Shown: positions 18,390-28,063 of the stretch, one piece after another
Layout: every line of letters starts with the position of its first letter
Position numbering within the stretch: the first letter of the stretch is position 1
From: G964020105 sp964020105
GTDB taxonomy: Bacteria > Pseudomonadota > Alphaproteobacteria > WRAU01 > Hepatincolaceae
Reading direction: 5' to 3'
DNA length: 64,000 nucleotides
Assembly (NCBI GenBank): GCA_964020105.1
Contig: OZ026535.1
Span: forward strand, 868,001 to 932,000
Notes under the pieces: model-generated
The model's input: only the letters and a program-made list of their open reading frames with translations
Told to the model about the DNA's origin: nothing
Databases searched by the model: none
Made by a program: the position numbers and the translations under genes

Positions 18390-19112
18390 CCATGATTAGC
18401 AATCATAAATATAATATGAAACTATAATCTAGTACGAGCATAATTAAATGGGAAACTCCAACCAGCTATTTTAGCTTATTATCTTTATGATTTTTTAAGG
18501 CAATAAAATCCTCTATAAGTTATCTTTGTTTTTTTATATATAGCCAATAATAGAACAGCTGTTTCAAATTACTAACAAAACAAATTATTATAATTTCTTA
18601 GAACAAGGTACTAAATTTGATAACTACTTGAGTTAGTTTTTACGCATAGATATTAAGTTTGATGCTCTCATATTAATGCTAAAATTAGTGATCAAAAGAT
18701 GTTACTTCTAAAGTTCTTATTGGGTTTAATATAGCTGTTGTTTTCGGCTTTATTATTAACATTTTAAGATTTTTCTCTTAGAGTTTTGCATCCATTAACT
18801 TACCATACACTATACCTTATCTTTATCTTAGCAAGAAACTGCTGGCTGAAAAATAAGACATAAGTATCAGGAATAAGTTTTAACTTTGTATTATTTTTAC
18901 TCATAAGATTTTAAAGTTTTAGAGGTAATATTTTATTATTACCCACCCCGCTAATTTTTACTTATGTTATAATATTTTTCCAATAACTCAAATTCCAGAA
19001 CCTTTCTATTTGGCTTATTGCTCACTATTCATATTGTAGCTAACTCTATAATGAATCTAATACTATTTTTCACTTATTGTTATCTCATAATTTGCCTTTC
19101 AATTATTCCTTC
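18390..19112. other. Non-coding interval within the degraded island
   Basis: About 720 nt with stops in all frames. A minus-strand ATG-led stretch near 18905 reads MSKNNTKLKLIPDTYVLFFSQ and then breaks; it may be another gene remnant but is too short to name. I find no RNA gene. Confidence 0.35.
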
Positions 19113-19435
19113 TCACTTAGTTATTGGACAATGAGTTTTGTGCTTTGCACAAATTTTTGCATTGGTATACAAAGGTAAAGTAGCTAATGCAGATTAAGAA
19201 CTAAAATAACCAACAATTACTTTAGCTCTCCAATCAATTAGTTTTTTTGCAGCTTGTAATCCACCTGCAGAAGTTTTTTTATCATTGACAATATGGAAGG
19301 CATATTTATTAAGGTTCTGAAAATTATTTTTGCTGTATTCTAAACATTCAAAAAAAGTATTAGAATGATATATCTCCTCATGTTCTGTGGATATGGATAT
19401 ACCAATTTTTTCATATACTTGCTTTATTTGTTAGT
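19113..19435 (-). pseudogene. Remnant resembling a type I periplasmic substrate-binding protein
   Basis: Minus-strand frame directly downstream of the ATP-grasp gene: QVYEKIGISISTEHEEIYHS, later HIVNDKKTSAGGLQAAKKLIDW and RAKVIVGYFSS, an in-frame TAA at 19196-19194, then SALATLPLYTNAKI. The order (D.....GG..AA..LI...V....G..SS.ALA..PLY..AK) resembles Leu/Ile/Val-binding-type proteins. There is no start and both ends are missing. The assignment is tentative. Confidence 0.4.
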
Positions 19436-20686
19436 AGTTACAATGATTTTAGAAGTATAATCTTTAACTTTTTTCTCTATAATTTCTTTATTTTCACCAC
19501 TTAACCCTAAAAAACCAACAATATCATTACCAAATGGTGGTCTTTTTATGATGCTTCCTACACTATTTACCAGCTTTAGCATAAATACATTACTATCTTC
19601 AGAGATTTCTTTAGGGATTTCTATTTTAGTAATCTGTCCTGGTTCACAAATCAAGCACAATGCAAAGGTATGAATTCCTGTTAATTTAATAGCCTCAAAA
19701 GTTGGTTTATTGCCCGTGGAAATTTCAATTAAAGTTTTAATAGGACAGTAACTATACACTAGTCTTGCCATGAAATCTAAACCACCACCACCAGGGCGTC
19801 CTGCAATTTCTAAAATATAGGGCTTACCGTTATGAAAGCGTATTTCGGCATGCATCACGCTATTATTTAAGCCTTGTGCCATGGCTCCTTCGTGGATTGC
19901 TTGATGTACTGCTTTAATCTCATCTTCAGATAAGCCTGTAGGGGAACGGTGAACGTCATCATCAAAATTGTTACCTTCTAAGGTTATGCGCTCTACAATT
20001 GAACCAATTGTGGTTTGCTTATGCCAAATAAAAGCTTCAATTAAGTATTCTTTACCGTCTAAAAATTCTTCCATTAATAGAGTATTAGGCCCTAATACGC
20101 CGGTTAAGCCTTCATTAAGAACGTGAGACATGGTTTTGATACCTTCTAGAGCTTTAGGAAATAGATCTTGTAATTCTTCCACAGAGTTAATTTTGTATAC
20201 AAATTGACTTCCTGCTCCTAAAGTTGGCTTTAATATGGCAGGATAACCATATTTCTCTAAGAATTTTTCAGCTTCTGTAATGGATGGAGTTAATTGAAAT
20301 TTAGGATGTGGCGCTAAATATTTTTCATGAGCTTGACGCATGAAAATTTTATTTCTGCTAGTTAAAGCATTTTTTATGCCAATAGAGGGGAGTCCTAAAG
20401 CAGTTGCAACCATGGAAGTAGAAATAACGCTGCTTTCTGCCATGGTTAAAACTCCACTAAAATTATGAATTTTATGAAGTTCTTGTGCTAAATTAATAAT
20501 ATCTGTAATATTCATGGAGTTTGCAATAAAAAATTTACCTTCATGCCAATGTGTAGTTTCAGCTTTTCCAGAAAGCAGAAATAAATCTATGCCATAATTT
20601 TCAATTTGTTGATAGCGTGAGTTATAAAAATTTCCTAATTGTCCAACTTCTATTGCTAAAATTTTAGCTTTATTTTGAGATTTCAT
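19424..20686 (-). CDS. ATP-grasp carboxylate-amine ligase (L-amino acid ligase-like)
   Basis: 420-aa ATP-dependent ligase. The ATP-grasp fold is visible as YLAPHPKFQL, EKYGYPAILKPTLGAGSQFV (nucleotide-binding Lys and glycine loop), LMEEFLDGKEYLIEAFIW, then HAEIRFHNGKPYILEIAGRPGGGGLDFM with the Mg-binding Glu and Arg. This resembles enzymes joining amino acids or small acids (BacD and carbamoyl-phosphate synthase-type ligases). The gene overlaps the MFS gene by 17 nt and probably shares its transcript, suggesting synthesis and export of a small peptide or amide. Substrates are unknown. The frame is intact although neighbours are broken. Confidence 0.75.
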   Translation of the reverse strand: MKSQNKAKILAIEVGQLGNFYNSRYQQIENYGIDLFLLSGKAETTHWHEGKFFIANSMNITDIINLAQELHKIHNFSGVLTMAESSVISTSMVATALGLPSIGIKNALTSRNKIFMRQAHEKYLAPHPKFQLTPSITEAEKFLEKYGYPAILKPTLGAGSQFVYKINSVEELQDLFPKALEGIKTMSHVLNEGLTGVLGPNTLLMEEFLDGKEYLIEAFIWHKQTTIGSIVERITLEGNNFDDDVHRSPTGLSEDEIKAVHQAIHEGAMAQGLNNSVMHAEIRFHNGKPYILEIAGRPGGGGLDFMARLVYSYCPIKTLIEISTGNKPTFEAIKLTGIHTFALCLICEPGQITKIEIPKEISEDSNVFMLKLVNSVGSIIKRPPFGNDIVGFLGLSGENKEIIEKKVKDYTSKIIVTTNK

Positions 20687-21915
20687 TTACAAGCTCCTCT
20701 GAAAGTTCATCTTTTGGTATCTTATTAATTTCATTCTTTGATTTTGTGATAAAAGCTCCTCCAAGTAAAGTTAAAGCCATTATACAGACAGCTAAAGCTA
20801 TATATCCCCAAATTACGCTTGAATAATCCACAATTCTGCTGATACTAAAAGTTGCAATAACCGCTATTATCAACCCTAAAGCATTAGTTGAACCAAAAAA
20901 TCTACCGATATAGGCCGAAGGTATGGTGTTAAAAATAAGAGTTCGGCATGAAATTCTAGCTAAACCAAAACACATAGCTCCTAAAGGAAAAAATATCATC
21001 AGCCAGAATACTCCAAATTGTGGTTGCAATATAATAAAAACGGCATTAGCTAAATAACCTATAATCACTATGGATAGTAATGAAAATCTTTTTTGAAAAA
21101 ATGGAATTAATAAAGCAGCGATGGCAACTCCTAAACTTGCTAAAGCGTCTACAATTCCTAACACTCCTGCACCTGCAGAGTAATATTTTATTATAAGAAT
21201 CACAAGCAACATATTTACCACAGTGATAATAACATTACCTATACCAAATAGAACCATCAGCCATATGTTTAGCATGGGTTTAAAGTCATTAGTTTGTGAT
21301 GGTATATATTGCGTATTTTTTTCTGCTTTATGAATTTTAATTTTATAAAATAGAATAGCACTTATTAAAAAAGTTAAGGCATTCAAGATAAAAACAAAAG
21401 TTACACCAAAATATTGAATTAAAAAACCGCCGACGGCTACAGATAATAAGGCTCCACTTTGCATTACCATTTCTAATTTTGAATTAAAGCTGGCAATCTT
21501 ATCACTATGGATAGCATCTTTGATTATGGCATTATTGGCAGGAAAAAATATTGCCGAAGATAAGGCTAAGATAAAACTCCCAATATAAATTACAGAAGAC
21601 GGTGTACTATAGTAAGTAACACCTAAAAGAATACAGAATATTATCATCATGTTTACAAGATTAGTGATGATGCAGATGGTTTTTCTATCGTATTTATCAG
21701 ATAGTTTCCCAAAAATCAAAGAAAATAAGGCTTGAGGTAAACTTACAAGCACAAATAAAGTACCTACAGCGACCGCAGTTCCTAAACTTTGAGCAACAAT
21801 TAAAGCATTAGCAATCACTAAAAATCCCAGCTCCTACCGTTGCAACAAATGAAGCGCCCAGAATATAATATTCATTACTAGAATTTTTAGGTAATATTGT
21901 TGTAATATTTTGCAT
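20670..21915 (-). pseudogene. MFS exporter with a single-base frameshift near its N-terminus
   Basis: Major facilitator family protein with twelve expected membrane helices. The long frame (start near 21818) shows the loop 2-3 signature GKLSDKYDRKTICI and continues intact to the stop. Upstream, an ATG at 21915 opens MQNITTILPKNSSNEYYILG then ASFVATVGAG, which is the missing first helix in a different frame. One extra T in a run of five (A5 at 21820-21824 on the plus strand) separates the two parts; removing it restores GAGILVIANALIV. This may be a real mutation, phase variation or a sequencing error. It was probably the exporter for the product of the overlapping ATP-grasp gene. Confidence 0.7.
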
Positions 21916-22089
21916 TAATTATAATTCCAAGTTTTTATATTATTATAAATTTGTTCTGCTAATATAGATGCCATTTAAAATAAAGTATCATCGCAAGAGT
22001 TGATTGTTATCAAGTTATAATTGTTATATTTTAACCAATAACCATTATATTTTCTATCTGTCGAATTCAATTCAAAGTAAGAAGAAATT

Positions 22090-22221
22090 TTAAATATTAT
22101 AGTTAATTTTACCAGTATTTCCTTCTAAAGCAACACTTAATGCTATATTGGATAAACCACCACCAATCATTAATATAATCCATATTATAGCCTTTTTATC
22201 TGAAAGTAATAACCACAACAT
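22090..22221 (-). pseudogene. Possible N-terminal remnant of a peptide-exporting ABC transporter
   Basis: A 43-codon frame from ATG: MLWLLLSDKKAIIWIILMIG then GGLSNIALSVALEG, then a stop. The Leu-rich start followed by a GLSNIAL helix resembles the first helices of cyclic-peptide exporters (SyrD/PvdE type). It lies upstream of the MFS gene on the same strand. The match is short and could be coincidental. Confidence 0.3.
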
Positions 22222-22305
22222 TCTCAATTGTCAAAATTAAAAATACATATACACCTCCCTAATCACTCTCATCAAACAATACTTTTACCTTCTTACCTGT
22301 TCAAA

Positions 22306-22521
22306 ATGTTAAATGTAACAAAATCTCCATTATTTTCCATTATTCTGCGGTATTTACCAATACCGTTTGTTTTAGGGTTATGCGAACTAAAGAGCAACTT
22401 GTATGCAGTAGGATCATATAAAAAGAGAGGGGAAGTAGTTGAAGTAGCGAAAAGAGATAGACTAAAAAGATGTTTGCGGAAATTGCATAGAGAAATAGAT
22501 AATAGAGCGAAAAATTTATAG
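22306..22521 (+). CDS. Small uncharacterised reading frame
   Basis: 71-codon plus-strand frame with a basic C-terminal half (SYKKRGEVVEVAKRDRLKRC, then LRKLHREIDNRAKNL). I do not recognise it. The purine-rich coding strand differs from its neighbours and resembles the phage genes near 49 kb, so it might be a fragment of transferred DNA. There is no good ribosome-binding site, and a chance frame is possible. Confidence 0.2.
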   Translation: MLNVTKSPLFSIILRYLPIPFVLGLCELKSNLYAVGSYKKRGEVVEVAKRDRLKRCLRKLHREIDNRAKNL

Positions 22522-22720
22522 CTAGGCAGAGTAGGTAAAAACAGGAGAGAATCCAAGTCAAAAACATTAGTAAAAAAAGAGTAAAAAGTGCTGACTAAAT
22601 ATTTACACTCAGTGTAATATAACACATAGAGCATGTGGGGAAATAAGAAAAAGAAGCAGTTGAGAAAAAATTGTTGGCAAAGTAATAAGTGGAACTTTTA
22701 AAGGGTCAAATACACATGAA

Positions 22721-22805
22721 TGGTACGGATAAAGGGACTCGAACCCCCACGACTTTCATCACTGGAACCTAAATCCAGCGTGTCTACCAATTCCACCATA
22801 TCCGC
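22721..22805 (-). tRNA. tRNA-Leu (UAG)
   Basis: 85-nt class II tRNA on the minus strand: GCGGATATGGTGGAATTGGT start, anticodon stem CTGGA/TCCAG around loop TTTAGGT (anticodon UAG), long variable arm TGATGAAAGTCG, T-loop TTCGAGT and encoded CCA. Position 1-72 is a G-U pair. Confidence 0.92.
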
Positions 22806-22861
22806 ACTAGAACATTTTCAGTATATCAACATTAAAATAAAAATTCAACAAAATAAAAATA

Positions 22862-23815
22862 CTAGGCTATTAGCTTACCAATAGCTAAATATTTACTGTG
22901 TTTTCTTTTTTTTCTTTCCTTAGGAGCCATGGCTAATAAAATATCAAGCTCGTACACTATAGACTCTTGTACTTTTTTACAAGCATCCTCCTTATTACGA
23001 TGAGCACCACCAAGTGGTTCTTCTATAATTTTATCTATGATACCAAACTGTAGTAAATCTTGTGCTGTTAAAGATAAGTTTTGCGCTGCCTCCGATGCCA
23101 TTTTATCATTTCTCCATAAAATAGAAGCACAACCCTCCGGCGATATTACTGAATAGATTGAATGCTCTAACATCATAACACAATCTCCTGCAGCAATGGC
23201 GATTGCTCCCCCAGAGCCTCCTTCACCAATAATAATATTAATTAGTGGAGTGGAAACTTCTAAACATGTAGCAATTGATTTTGCAATAGCTTCACCCTGC
23301 CCTCTTTCTTCGGCTTCTTGTCCTGGATAAGCACCCGATGTGTCTACAAAAGTAATAATAGGAACATTTAATTTATCGGCTAACTTCATTAACCTTTGTG
23401 CTTTACGATATCCTTCTGGCTTGGGCATACCAAAATTATATTTCATTCTAGATTCAAGATCATTACCCTTCTCTATTCCTATAACCATAACAGAATTGCC
23501 TTTTATTCTACCTAAACCAGCAATAACTGGTGCATCTTCGGCAAAAAACCTATCACCATTTAGTTGCACAAAATTCTCGACAATTGCTTCTATATAATCA
23601 ATTGAGTGTGGTCTATTTTGATGCCTAGCAACAGAAACCTTCTGCCAAGGATTAAGATTCTTATAAGTTATTTCTAATAATTTTTTATACTTCTTATTTA
23701 AGCTATTTATTTCTTTTGAAAAATCAGTGCCTACCATGGAAATATTTAATTCCATCAAATCTTTAAGTTGATTTTCTACAACTGCTATTTCATTTTCAAA
23801 TTCTAAGTATTGCAT
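22862..23815 (-). CDS. accA: Acetyl-CoA carboxylase carboxyltransferase subunit alpha
   Basis: 317-aa AccA, cytoplasmic partner of AccD, transferring the carboxyl from biotin to acetyl-CoA for fatty-acid synthesis. Visible motifs are PWQKVSVARHQNRPHSIDYI, DRFFAEDAPVIAGLGRI, FGMPKPEGYRKAQRLMKLAD, the oxyanion-hole region PIITFVDTSGAYPGQEAEERGQGEAIA in part, and GEGGSGGAIAI. Length is standard. accD, accB and accC are not in this window. It is preceded by xerD on the same strand. Confidence 0.96.
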   Translation of the reverse strand: MQYLEFENEIAVVENQLKDLMELNISMVGTDFSKEINSLNKKYKKLLEITYKNLNPWQKVSVARHQNRPHSIDYIEAIVENFVQLNGDRFFAEDAPVIAGLGRIKGNSVMVIGIEKGNDLESRMKYNFGMPKPEGYRKAQRLMKLADKLNVPIITFVDTSGAYPGQEAEERGQGEAIAKSIATCLEVSTPLINIIIGEGGSGGAIAIAAGDCVMMLEHSIYSVISPEGCASILWRNDKMASEAAQNLSLTAQDLLQFGIIDKIIEEPLGGAHRNKEDACKKVQESIVYELDILLAMAPKERKKRKHSKYLAIGKLIA

Positions 23816-23888
23816 TAAAACTCCTTTACAGATGATGATATATTATACTATATTCCTTAATTTTTTTCAAAAATCAGTTATTCAAAGA

Positions 23889-24806
23889 TTATTTTTTATA
23901 ACTAAGAGGATGCTTTTTTTGCACTGCTTCCTGCAACTTAGAGTCCATAACATGAGTATAAATTTCTGTGGTTGAAATATCTGCATGCCCCAGCATATTT
24001 TGTATGGATTTTAAATCTCCCCCATTATTTAATAAATGTGATGCAAAAGAATGCCTTATAACGTGTGGAGATACTTTTATTGGATCAATACCACATAATA
24101 TTGCAATCTCTTTTAACAGCTGTGCAAATCTTTCTCTTGTTATATGTCCAGAAGTAGACTTATTGGAAGGAAATAAAAATGCTGTATTTTTATCATCACA
24201 GCTAATATGATATTTACGGACATGTAACCAATATTTTATTGCCTCTGTTGCCACCTCAACCATAGGTATGATTCTTTCCTTGTCTCCTTTCCCTTTTACA
24301 AGTACAAACATACTATCCTGTATCAGGTCTGATATTTTTAGACTAACCAACTCGCTAACTCTTAGTCCAGTAGAGTATAATACCTCTAGCATCGTATATA
24401 GTTTTGGATTATCTCTTCTCTTTGCTTCACTTAGTATTATAACAATTTCTTCTTCTGATAAAAATTTAGGTAAGCTCTTGGATAATTTTGGATTCTTTAT
24501 TATTAAAGATGGATTCTCTATGATAATTTTTTCATTGTATAAAAAACTATAAAAACTTTTCATAGCAGAAATTCTCCTCGATTGAGTCTTGCTACTAAAA
24601 CCTTGCTTTGTTAGAAATTTCAAATAATCAATCAAATCTTTATAATCAGCATCATTTAACAACCTATATGGCTTACGTTTAAATAAAAAGTTTGCTAAAT
24701 CATTAATATCACTCCTATAAGCAAGCAAACTATTCTTACTTAATCCCTTCTCAATTTTCAAAAAATCCATGAATAGATCAGCATATTTTTTATTTTTTTG
24801 TATCAC
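23889..24806 (-). CDS. xerD: Site-specific tyrosine recombinase XerD
   Basis: 305-aa recombinase that resolves chromosome dimers at dif with XerC. The SAM-like N-terminal domain (FLKIEKGLSKNSLLAYRSDI) precedes a catalytic domain with the Arg in YSTGLRVSELVSL, Lys in VKGKGDKERIIP, H-x-x-R in HVIRHSFASHLL, His in MLGHADISTTEIYTH and the nucleophilic Tyr in EIYTHV. The GTG start immediately follows the stop of the small gene upstream (TAA-GTG), with which it must be coupled. Its location divergent from aroK-aroB is typical for alphaproteobacteria. It is a housekeeping copy, not a phage integrase. Confidence 0.93.
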   Translation of the reverse strand: MIQKNKKYADLFMDFLKIEKGLSKNSLLAYRSDINDLANFLFKRKPYRLLNDADYKDLIDYLKFLTKQGFSSKTQSRRISAMKSFYSFLYNEKIIIENPSLIIKNPKLSKSLPKFLSEEEIVIILSEAKRRDNPKLYTMLEVLYSTGLRVSELVSLKISDLIQDSMFVLVKGKGDKERIIPMVEVATEAIKYWLHVRKYHISCDDKNTAFLFPSNKSTSGHITRERFAQLLKEIAILCGIDPIKVSPHVIRHSFASHLLNNGGDLKSIQNMLGHADISTTEIYTHVMDSKLQEAVQKKHPLSYKK

Positions 24807-24971
24807 TTATTGTTTACTCTCTATAATAGTTATCAGCTTTATATCTACTGAATCTTCCTTACTGACATATTTATTAGCAATAACTAACACTGTAACGATG
24901 ATAAATAATAAAGCTATTTTTTTCAAAAGCCTAACATTTGATTTATTAGATCCCTTATATCTTGATCTCAT
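24807..24971 (-). CDS. Small single-pass membrane protein upstream of xerD
   Basis: 54-aa frame beginning MRSRYKGSNKSNVRLLKKIA, then a hydrophobic helix LLFIIVTVLVIANKYV and a short tail ending ITIIESKQ. The basic N-terminus suggests an N-in topology. An AGGG lies 8 nt before the ATG, and the stop is directly followed by the xerD GTG, so translation is probably coupled. I do not recognise a family. It could be the short unnamed membrane protein often seen between aroK and xerD in alphaproteobacteria, or a start artefact. Confidence 0.55.
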   Translation of the reverse strand: MRSRYKGSNKSNVRLLKKIALLFIIVTVLVIANKYVSKEDSVDIKLITIIESKQ

Positions 24972-25036
24972 TGTTTTTTCCCTATAATATAAATATGTGT
25001 AATAATTCTATATCAAAAAATTAAATTATCAATCTT

Positions 25037-25585
25037 ATGATTATATTAACTGGTATGATGGGTAGCGGTAAGAGCTCTTTGGGTAAACATTTAGCTACTC
25101 TCTTCAATTATAAACATATAGATTTAGATAAATATATTGTGCTTAACGCAAAAAGTACAATTTCTAGCATATTTGCAAATTATGGCGAACCTTATTTTAG
25201 AAAAATTGAAGAACAGTGTTTAGAAGAAATTATCATTAAATACAAATTCGATGATATAATCTTATCACTTGGTGGTGGTACGTTTGAAAGCAGTAAAAAT
25301 AGGAAGTTATGCTTGGAATGGGGGATAGTAATTTGGCTTAATACAGATATTAACATTATAGCTAATCGCTTAGCCAATAGCTCTAAACGTCCCCTATTAC
25401 AGGCTGCTGATAATAAAGAATTATTATTAAAAAATCTCCTAAAAACAAGAGTCTTGAATTATAAACAAGCTCATATATCAATTGATATAACTAAAAATTA
25501 CAGCAAAAAAACCATTGCCACTTTCATAATGAACGCGATCCTTAACTACATTGATAACTGTACAAATAATAAAGAAAAAATATAA
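25037..25585 (+). CDS. aroK: Shikimate kinase
   Basis: 182-aa cytoplasmic kinase phosphorylating shikimate at O3. Walker A GMMGSGKSSLG (residues 5-15), substrate-binding HIDLDKYI, GEPYFRKIEEQ with the shikimate Arg, LGGGTFES, and the lid motif SKRPLL are all present. It is followed by aroB after a 4-nt gap and divergent from the xerD pair. Presence of aroK and aroB implies at least partial aromatic-precursor synthesis, lost in Rickettsia proper. Confidence 0.93.
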   Translation: MIILTGMMGSGKSSLGKHLATLFNYKHIDLDKYIVLNAKSTISSIFANYGEPYFRKIEEQCLEEIIIKYKFDDIILSLGGGTFESSKNRKLCLEWGIVIWLNTDINIIANRLANSSKRPLLQAADNKELLLKNLLKTRVLNYKQAHISIDITKNYSKKTIATFIMNAILNYIDNCTNNKEKI

Positions 25586-25589
25586 AAAT

Positions 25590-26690
25590 ATGAAATATCT
25601 AAGAATAGAAACACATAATCCTTATAACATCTATTATGCAGCTTCAATTAATTCTTCTATCCCTGAGAAAATTAGAACTTATAGCGAATCCAAAAACCTA
25701 ATAATAATTTGTGATATAGCCCTAAAAATCCTTCATTTGCCAACCTTATTAGATGCTCTTAATCGCTTGGGATTTACTATTAATGTTTTATATATTAATC
25801 CCTCAGAAGAGGGGAAATCCATGACAACTGTTACTACATTATGTGAAGAAATTCTTACCATAGGAATAAAGCGTAACACGCCAATTATTGCATTTGGTGG
25901 AGGTATTACCGGAGATGTTGCCGGATTTTGTGCTAGTATCCTTATGCGTGGCTTGCCACTTTTTCAGATACCAAGCACTCTACTTGCCATGTCCGATAGT
26001 GCTGTTGGTGGAAAATGTGGAGTAAATAGTACACTTGGAAAAAATATGTTTGGTAGTTTTTATAATCCAGTTGCTGTATTCATAGATACATCTCTTCTAA
26101 AAACACTACCTGAACTACATTACAAGGCTGGTTACGCTGAGTGTGTTAAGTATGCTCTTTTATTTTCTGAAAAATATTTTCACTATCTGGAAGATAATTA
26201 TAAGCTTTTTCTTGATAAAAATCCTGAATATTTGGATGAGATAATAGAAAAATCATGTATTTACAAGGCAAAAATCGTAAAGGCAGATGAGTTAGAAAAA
26301 CTAAATATTCGCTATTTATTGAATCTGGGTCATACTTTTGCCCATGCTATTGAATCCTATGATAATTATAAAACTTCCGTAATCCATGGTCGAGCAGTAT
26401 CTGTTGGGTTGTGTCTTGCTTATAAGTTTTCTGCATTTTTAAGTTTATGTAAAATTGAAAATTATGATAGAATCAGAAATCATCTTTCTACGGTAGGATT
26501 ACCTGTTACTATTAGAGAACTTATTGAACATATTGATACACATAAATTACTAGCAATTATGAATAGAGATAAGAAAAATAGTCATAATTTAATAACTTTA
26601 ATTTTAGCAAATGCTATTGGTAACTGCTTTGTTAAAGATAATGTTGATATAGCCATATTAGAAACATTTTTGCATCAGGAGAAATTATAA
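25590..26690 (+). CDS. aroB: 3-dehydroquinate synthase
   Basis: Converts DAHP to 3-dehydroquinate, second step of the shikimate pathway. Motifs visible: FGGGITGDVAGFCASILMRG (NAD site), QIPSTLLAMSDSAVGGKCGVN, KTLPELHYKAGYAECVKYAL, and the metal ligands in NLGHTFAHAIE and VIHGRAVSVGL. The ATG at 25590 is preferred over one at 25551 that overlaps aroK and adds a basic extension (KKKYKN). The 366-aa length is normal. The stop abuts the GTG of the next gene. Confidence 0.93.
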   Translation: MKYLRIETHNPYNIYYAASINSSIPEKIRTYSESKNLIIICDIALKILHLPTLLDALNRLGFTINVLYINPSEEGKSMTTVTTLCEEILTIGIKRNTPIIAFGGGITGDVAGFCASILMRGLPLFQIPSTLLAMSDSAVGGKCGVNSTLGKNMFGSFYNPVAVFIDTSLLKTLPELHYKAGYAECVKYALLFSEKYFHYLEDNYKLFLDKNPEYLDEIIEKSCIYKAKIVKADELEKLNIRYLLNLGHTFAHAIESYDNYKTSVIHGRAVSVGLCLAYKFSAFLSLCKIENYDRIRNHLSTVGLPVTIRELIEHIDTHKLLAIMNRDKKNSHNLITLILANAIGNCFVKDNVDIAILETFLHQEKL

Positions 26691-27956
26691 GTGGAACTAT
26701 TAACTTTTATAGTCGTTATTTTATGCCTAGGTTTCTCTGCATTTTTTTCTGCGAGCGAAACTGCTATTACAGGCATCTCTAAATCCTATCTCTTAAGTCA
26801 GACTCAAAAAGGTAATACTAGAGCAAAGCTTTTAAGTGATCTCTTAAAACAACCAGATAACATTATTACCACCCTACTAATTGGTAATAATGTTGCAAAT
26901 ATATTCTTTACAACCATAGTAACTAGTTACGTAATTACTCATTTTGGTACAGGATATACAATCGTTACTGGTCTATCAATAACCTTAGTAATTTTAGCAC
27001 TTGCTGAAATATTACCAAAAACATATGCATTTTCAAATCCTAATCACGTTGCAATTGCTACTTCTCCTATTGTATTTGTAATCATAGTATTACTATATCC
27101 TTTAAGCCTTTTGTTTTTATATCTTAATAGGTTATTCTTAAAACTAGTAAGACATAAACATAAATCAAATAGCTTTGGTAGCGTAGACAACTTACGTGGT
27201 GCCATAGAAATGCTTGAAAGAGAAGAAGAAAGCAATAATATCACCTCCCAAGAGAAAGAAATGCTACATAGTATCCTAGATTTGAATGACTTAACAGTCT
27301 CAAGTATTATGAAGCACAGAAAAAATGTTTTTTGCATTGATATTGATGATCCTACGGAATCTATAATAAATAAAGCTATTAACTCTGCTTATACAAGAAT
27401 TCCAGTATTTAGGGATAGGCCAGACAATATCATAGGAATAATTAATGTAAAAGATGTTTTTAAGGCATATAAACAGACTAATGGCAAAAGTATAGAAATA
27501 AAAAAACTAACAGCTAAGCCTTATTTCATCCCTGAATCTACGTATGTTATAGATCTTTTAATGGTATTTCGCGATAAACATGAACGTATTGCTTTAATTG
27601 TTGATGAATACGGAAGCTTTATGGGGATACTTACTTTAGGCGATATTTTAGAGGAAATCACAGGAGAATTAAGGAATTTTGAACAGATTCAACAAAATGA
27701 ATATATTCATAAAATTGGCGATAGCTACATTGTTGATGGTGATTATAAAATAAGAGATCTTAACCGTAAAATGTTTTGGAAATTACCCGATGAAGAATTT
27801 ACAACTGTTGCCGGACTAATTCTTTATGAAACTGGGAAAATACCCAATGTGTCAAATGTATTCGTATTCCATAATTTTAAATTTGAAATTCTAGAGAAGA
27901 AGCGTCACCAGCTAGTTAAAATTAAAATAACTCCCCTACAAGAAGGACAGAAATAG
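26691..27956 (+). CDS. CNNM/CorC-family transporter-associated protein (HlyC/CorC, TlyC-like)
   Basis: 421-aa membrane protein. Residues 1-~180 are the CNNM (DUF21) transmembrane domain (FSAFFSASETAITGISKSYL; ALAEILPKTYAF). Two CBS domains follow (VFCIDIDDPTESIINKAINS; HERIALIVDEYGSFMGILTLGDILEEITGEL in part), then a CorC_HlyC domain ending in a FAD-like fold. Members transport or regulate Mg2+/Co2+; rickettsial TlyC was once called a haemolysin. The GTG start directly follows the aroB stop (TAA-GTG). Family certain, substrate inferred. Confidence 0.88.
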   Translation: MELLTFIVVILCLGFSAFFSASETAITGISKSYLLSQTQKGNTRAKLLSDLLKQPDNIITTLLIGNNVANIFFTTIVTSYVITHFGTGYTIVTGLSITLVILALAEILPKTYAFSNPNHVAIATSPIVFVIIVLLYPLSLLFLYLNRLFLKLVRHKHKSNSFGSVDNLRGAIEMLEREEESNNITSQEKEMLHSILDLNDLTVSSIMKHRKNVFCIDIDDPTESIINKAINSAYTRIPVFRDRPDNIIGIINVKDVFKAYKQTNGKSIEIKKLTAKPYFIPESTYVIDLLMVFRDKHERIALIVDEYGSFMGILTLGDILEEITGELRNFEQIQQNEYIHKIGDSYIVDGDYKIRDLNRKMFWKLPDEEFTTVAGLILYETGKIPNVSNVFVFHNFKFEILEKKRHQLVKIKITPLQEGQK

Positions 27957-27980
27957 AACTGTTGATTTTAAAATCCTTAA

Positions 27981-28046
27981 GAAAGGCGCTATGCCATCAA
28001 ACCACACCAAACTGCCGAATAGCTGTTATAGTGATAATGCCTTTTT
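27981..28046 (+). terminator. Possible terminator downstream of the CNNM gene
   Basis: GAAAGGC (27981-27987) can pair with GCCTTTTTC (28039-28047) and an inner GCTAT with ATAGC, leaving a large loop, with a T run on the plus strand. It sits between convergent genes. The large loop makes this weak. Confidence 0.3.
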
Positions 28047-28063
28047 CAGTAAGAATTATATCT

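Noticed and set aside
18390..19112. Undetected gene in the gap after the acyltransferase.
   Set aside because: All six frames are interrupted at short intervals and no motif continues across stops, apart from a 34-codon fragment too short to assign.
23889..24806. Phage integrase.
   Set aside because: The protein has XerD length and motifs and sits in the usual alphaproteobacterial neighbourhood beside aroK-aroB; it is a housekeeping gene.
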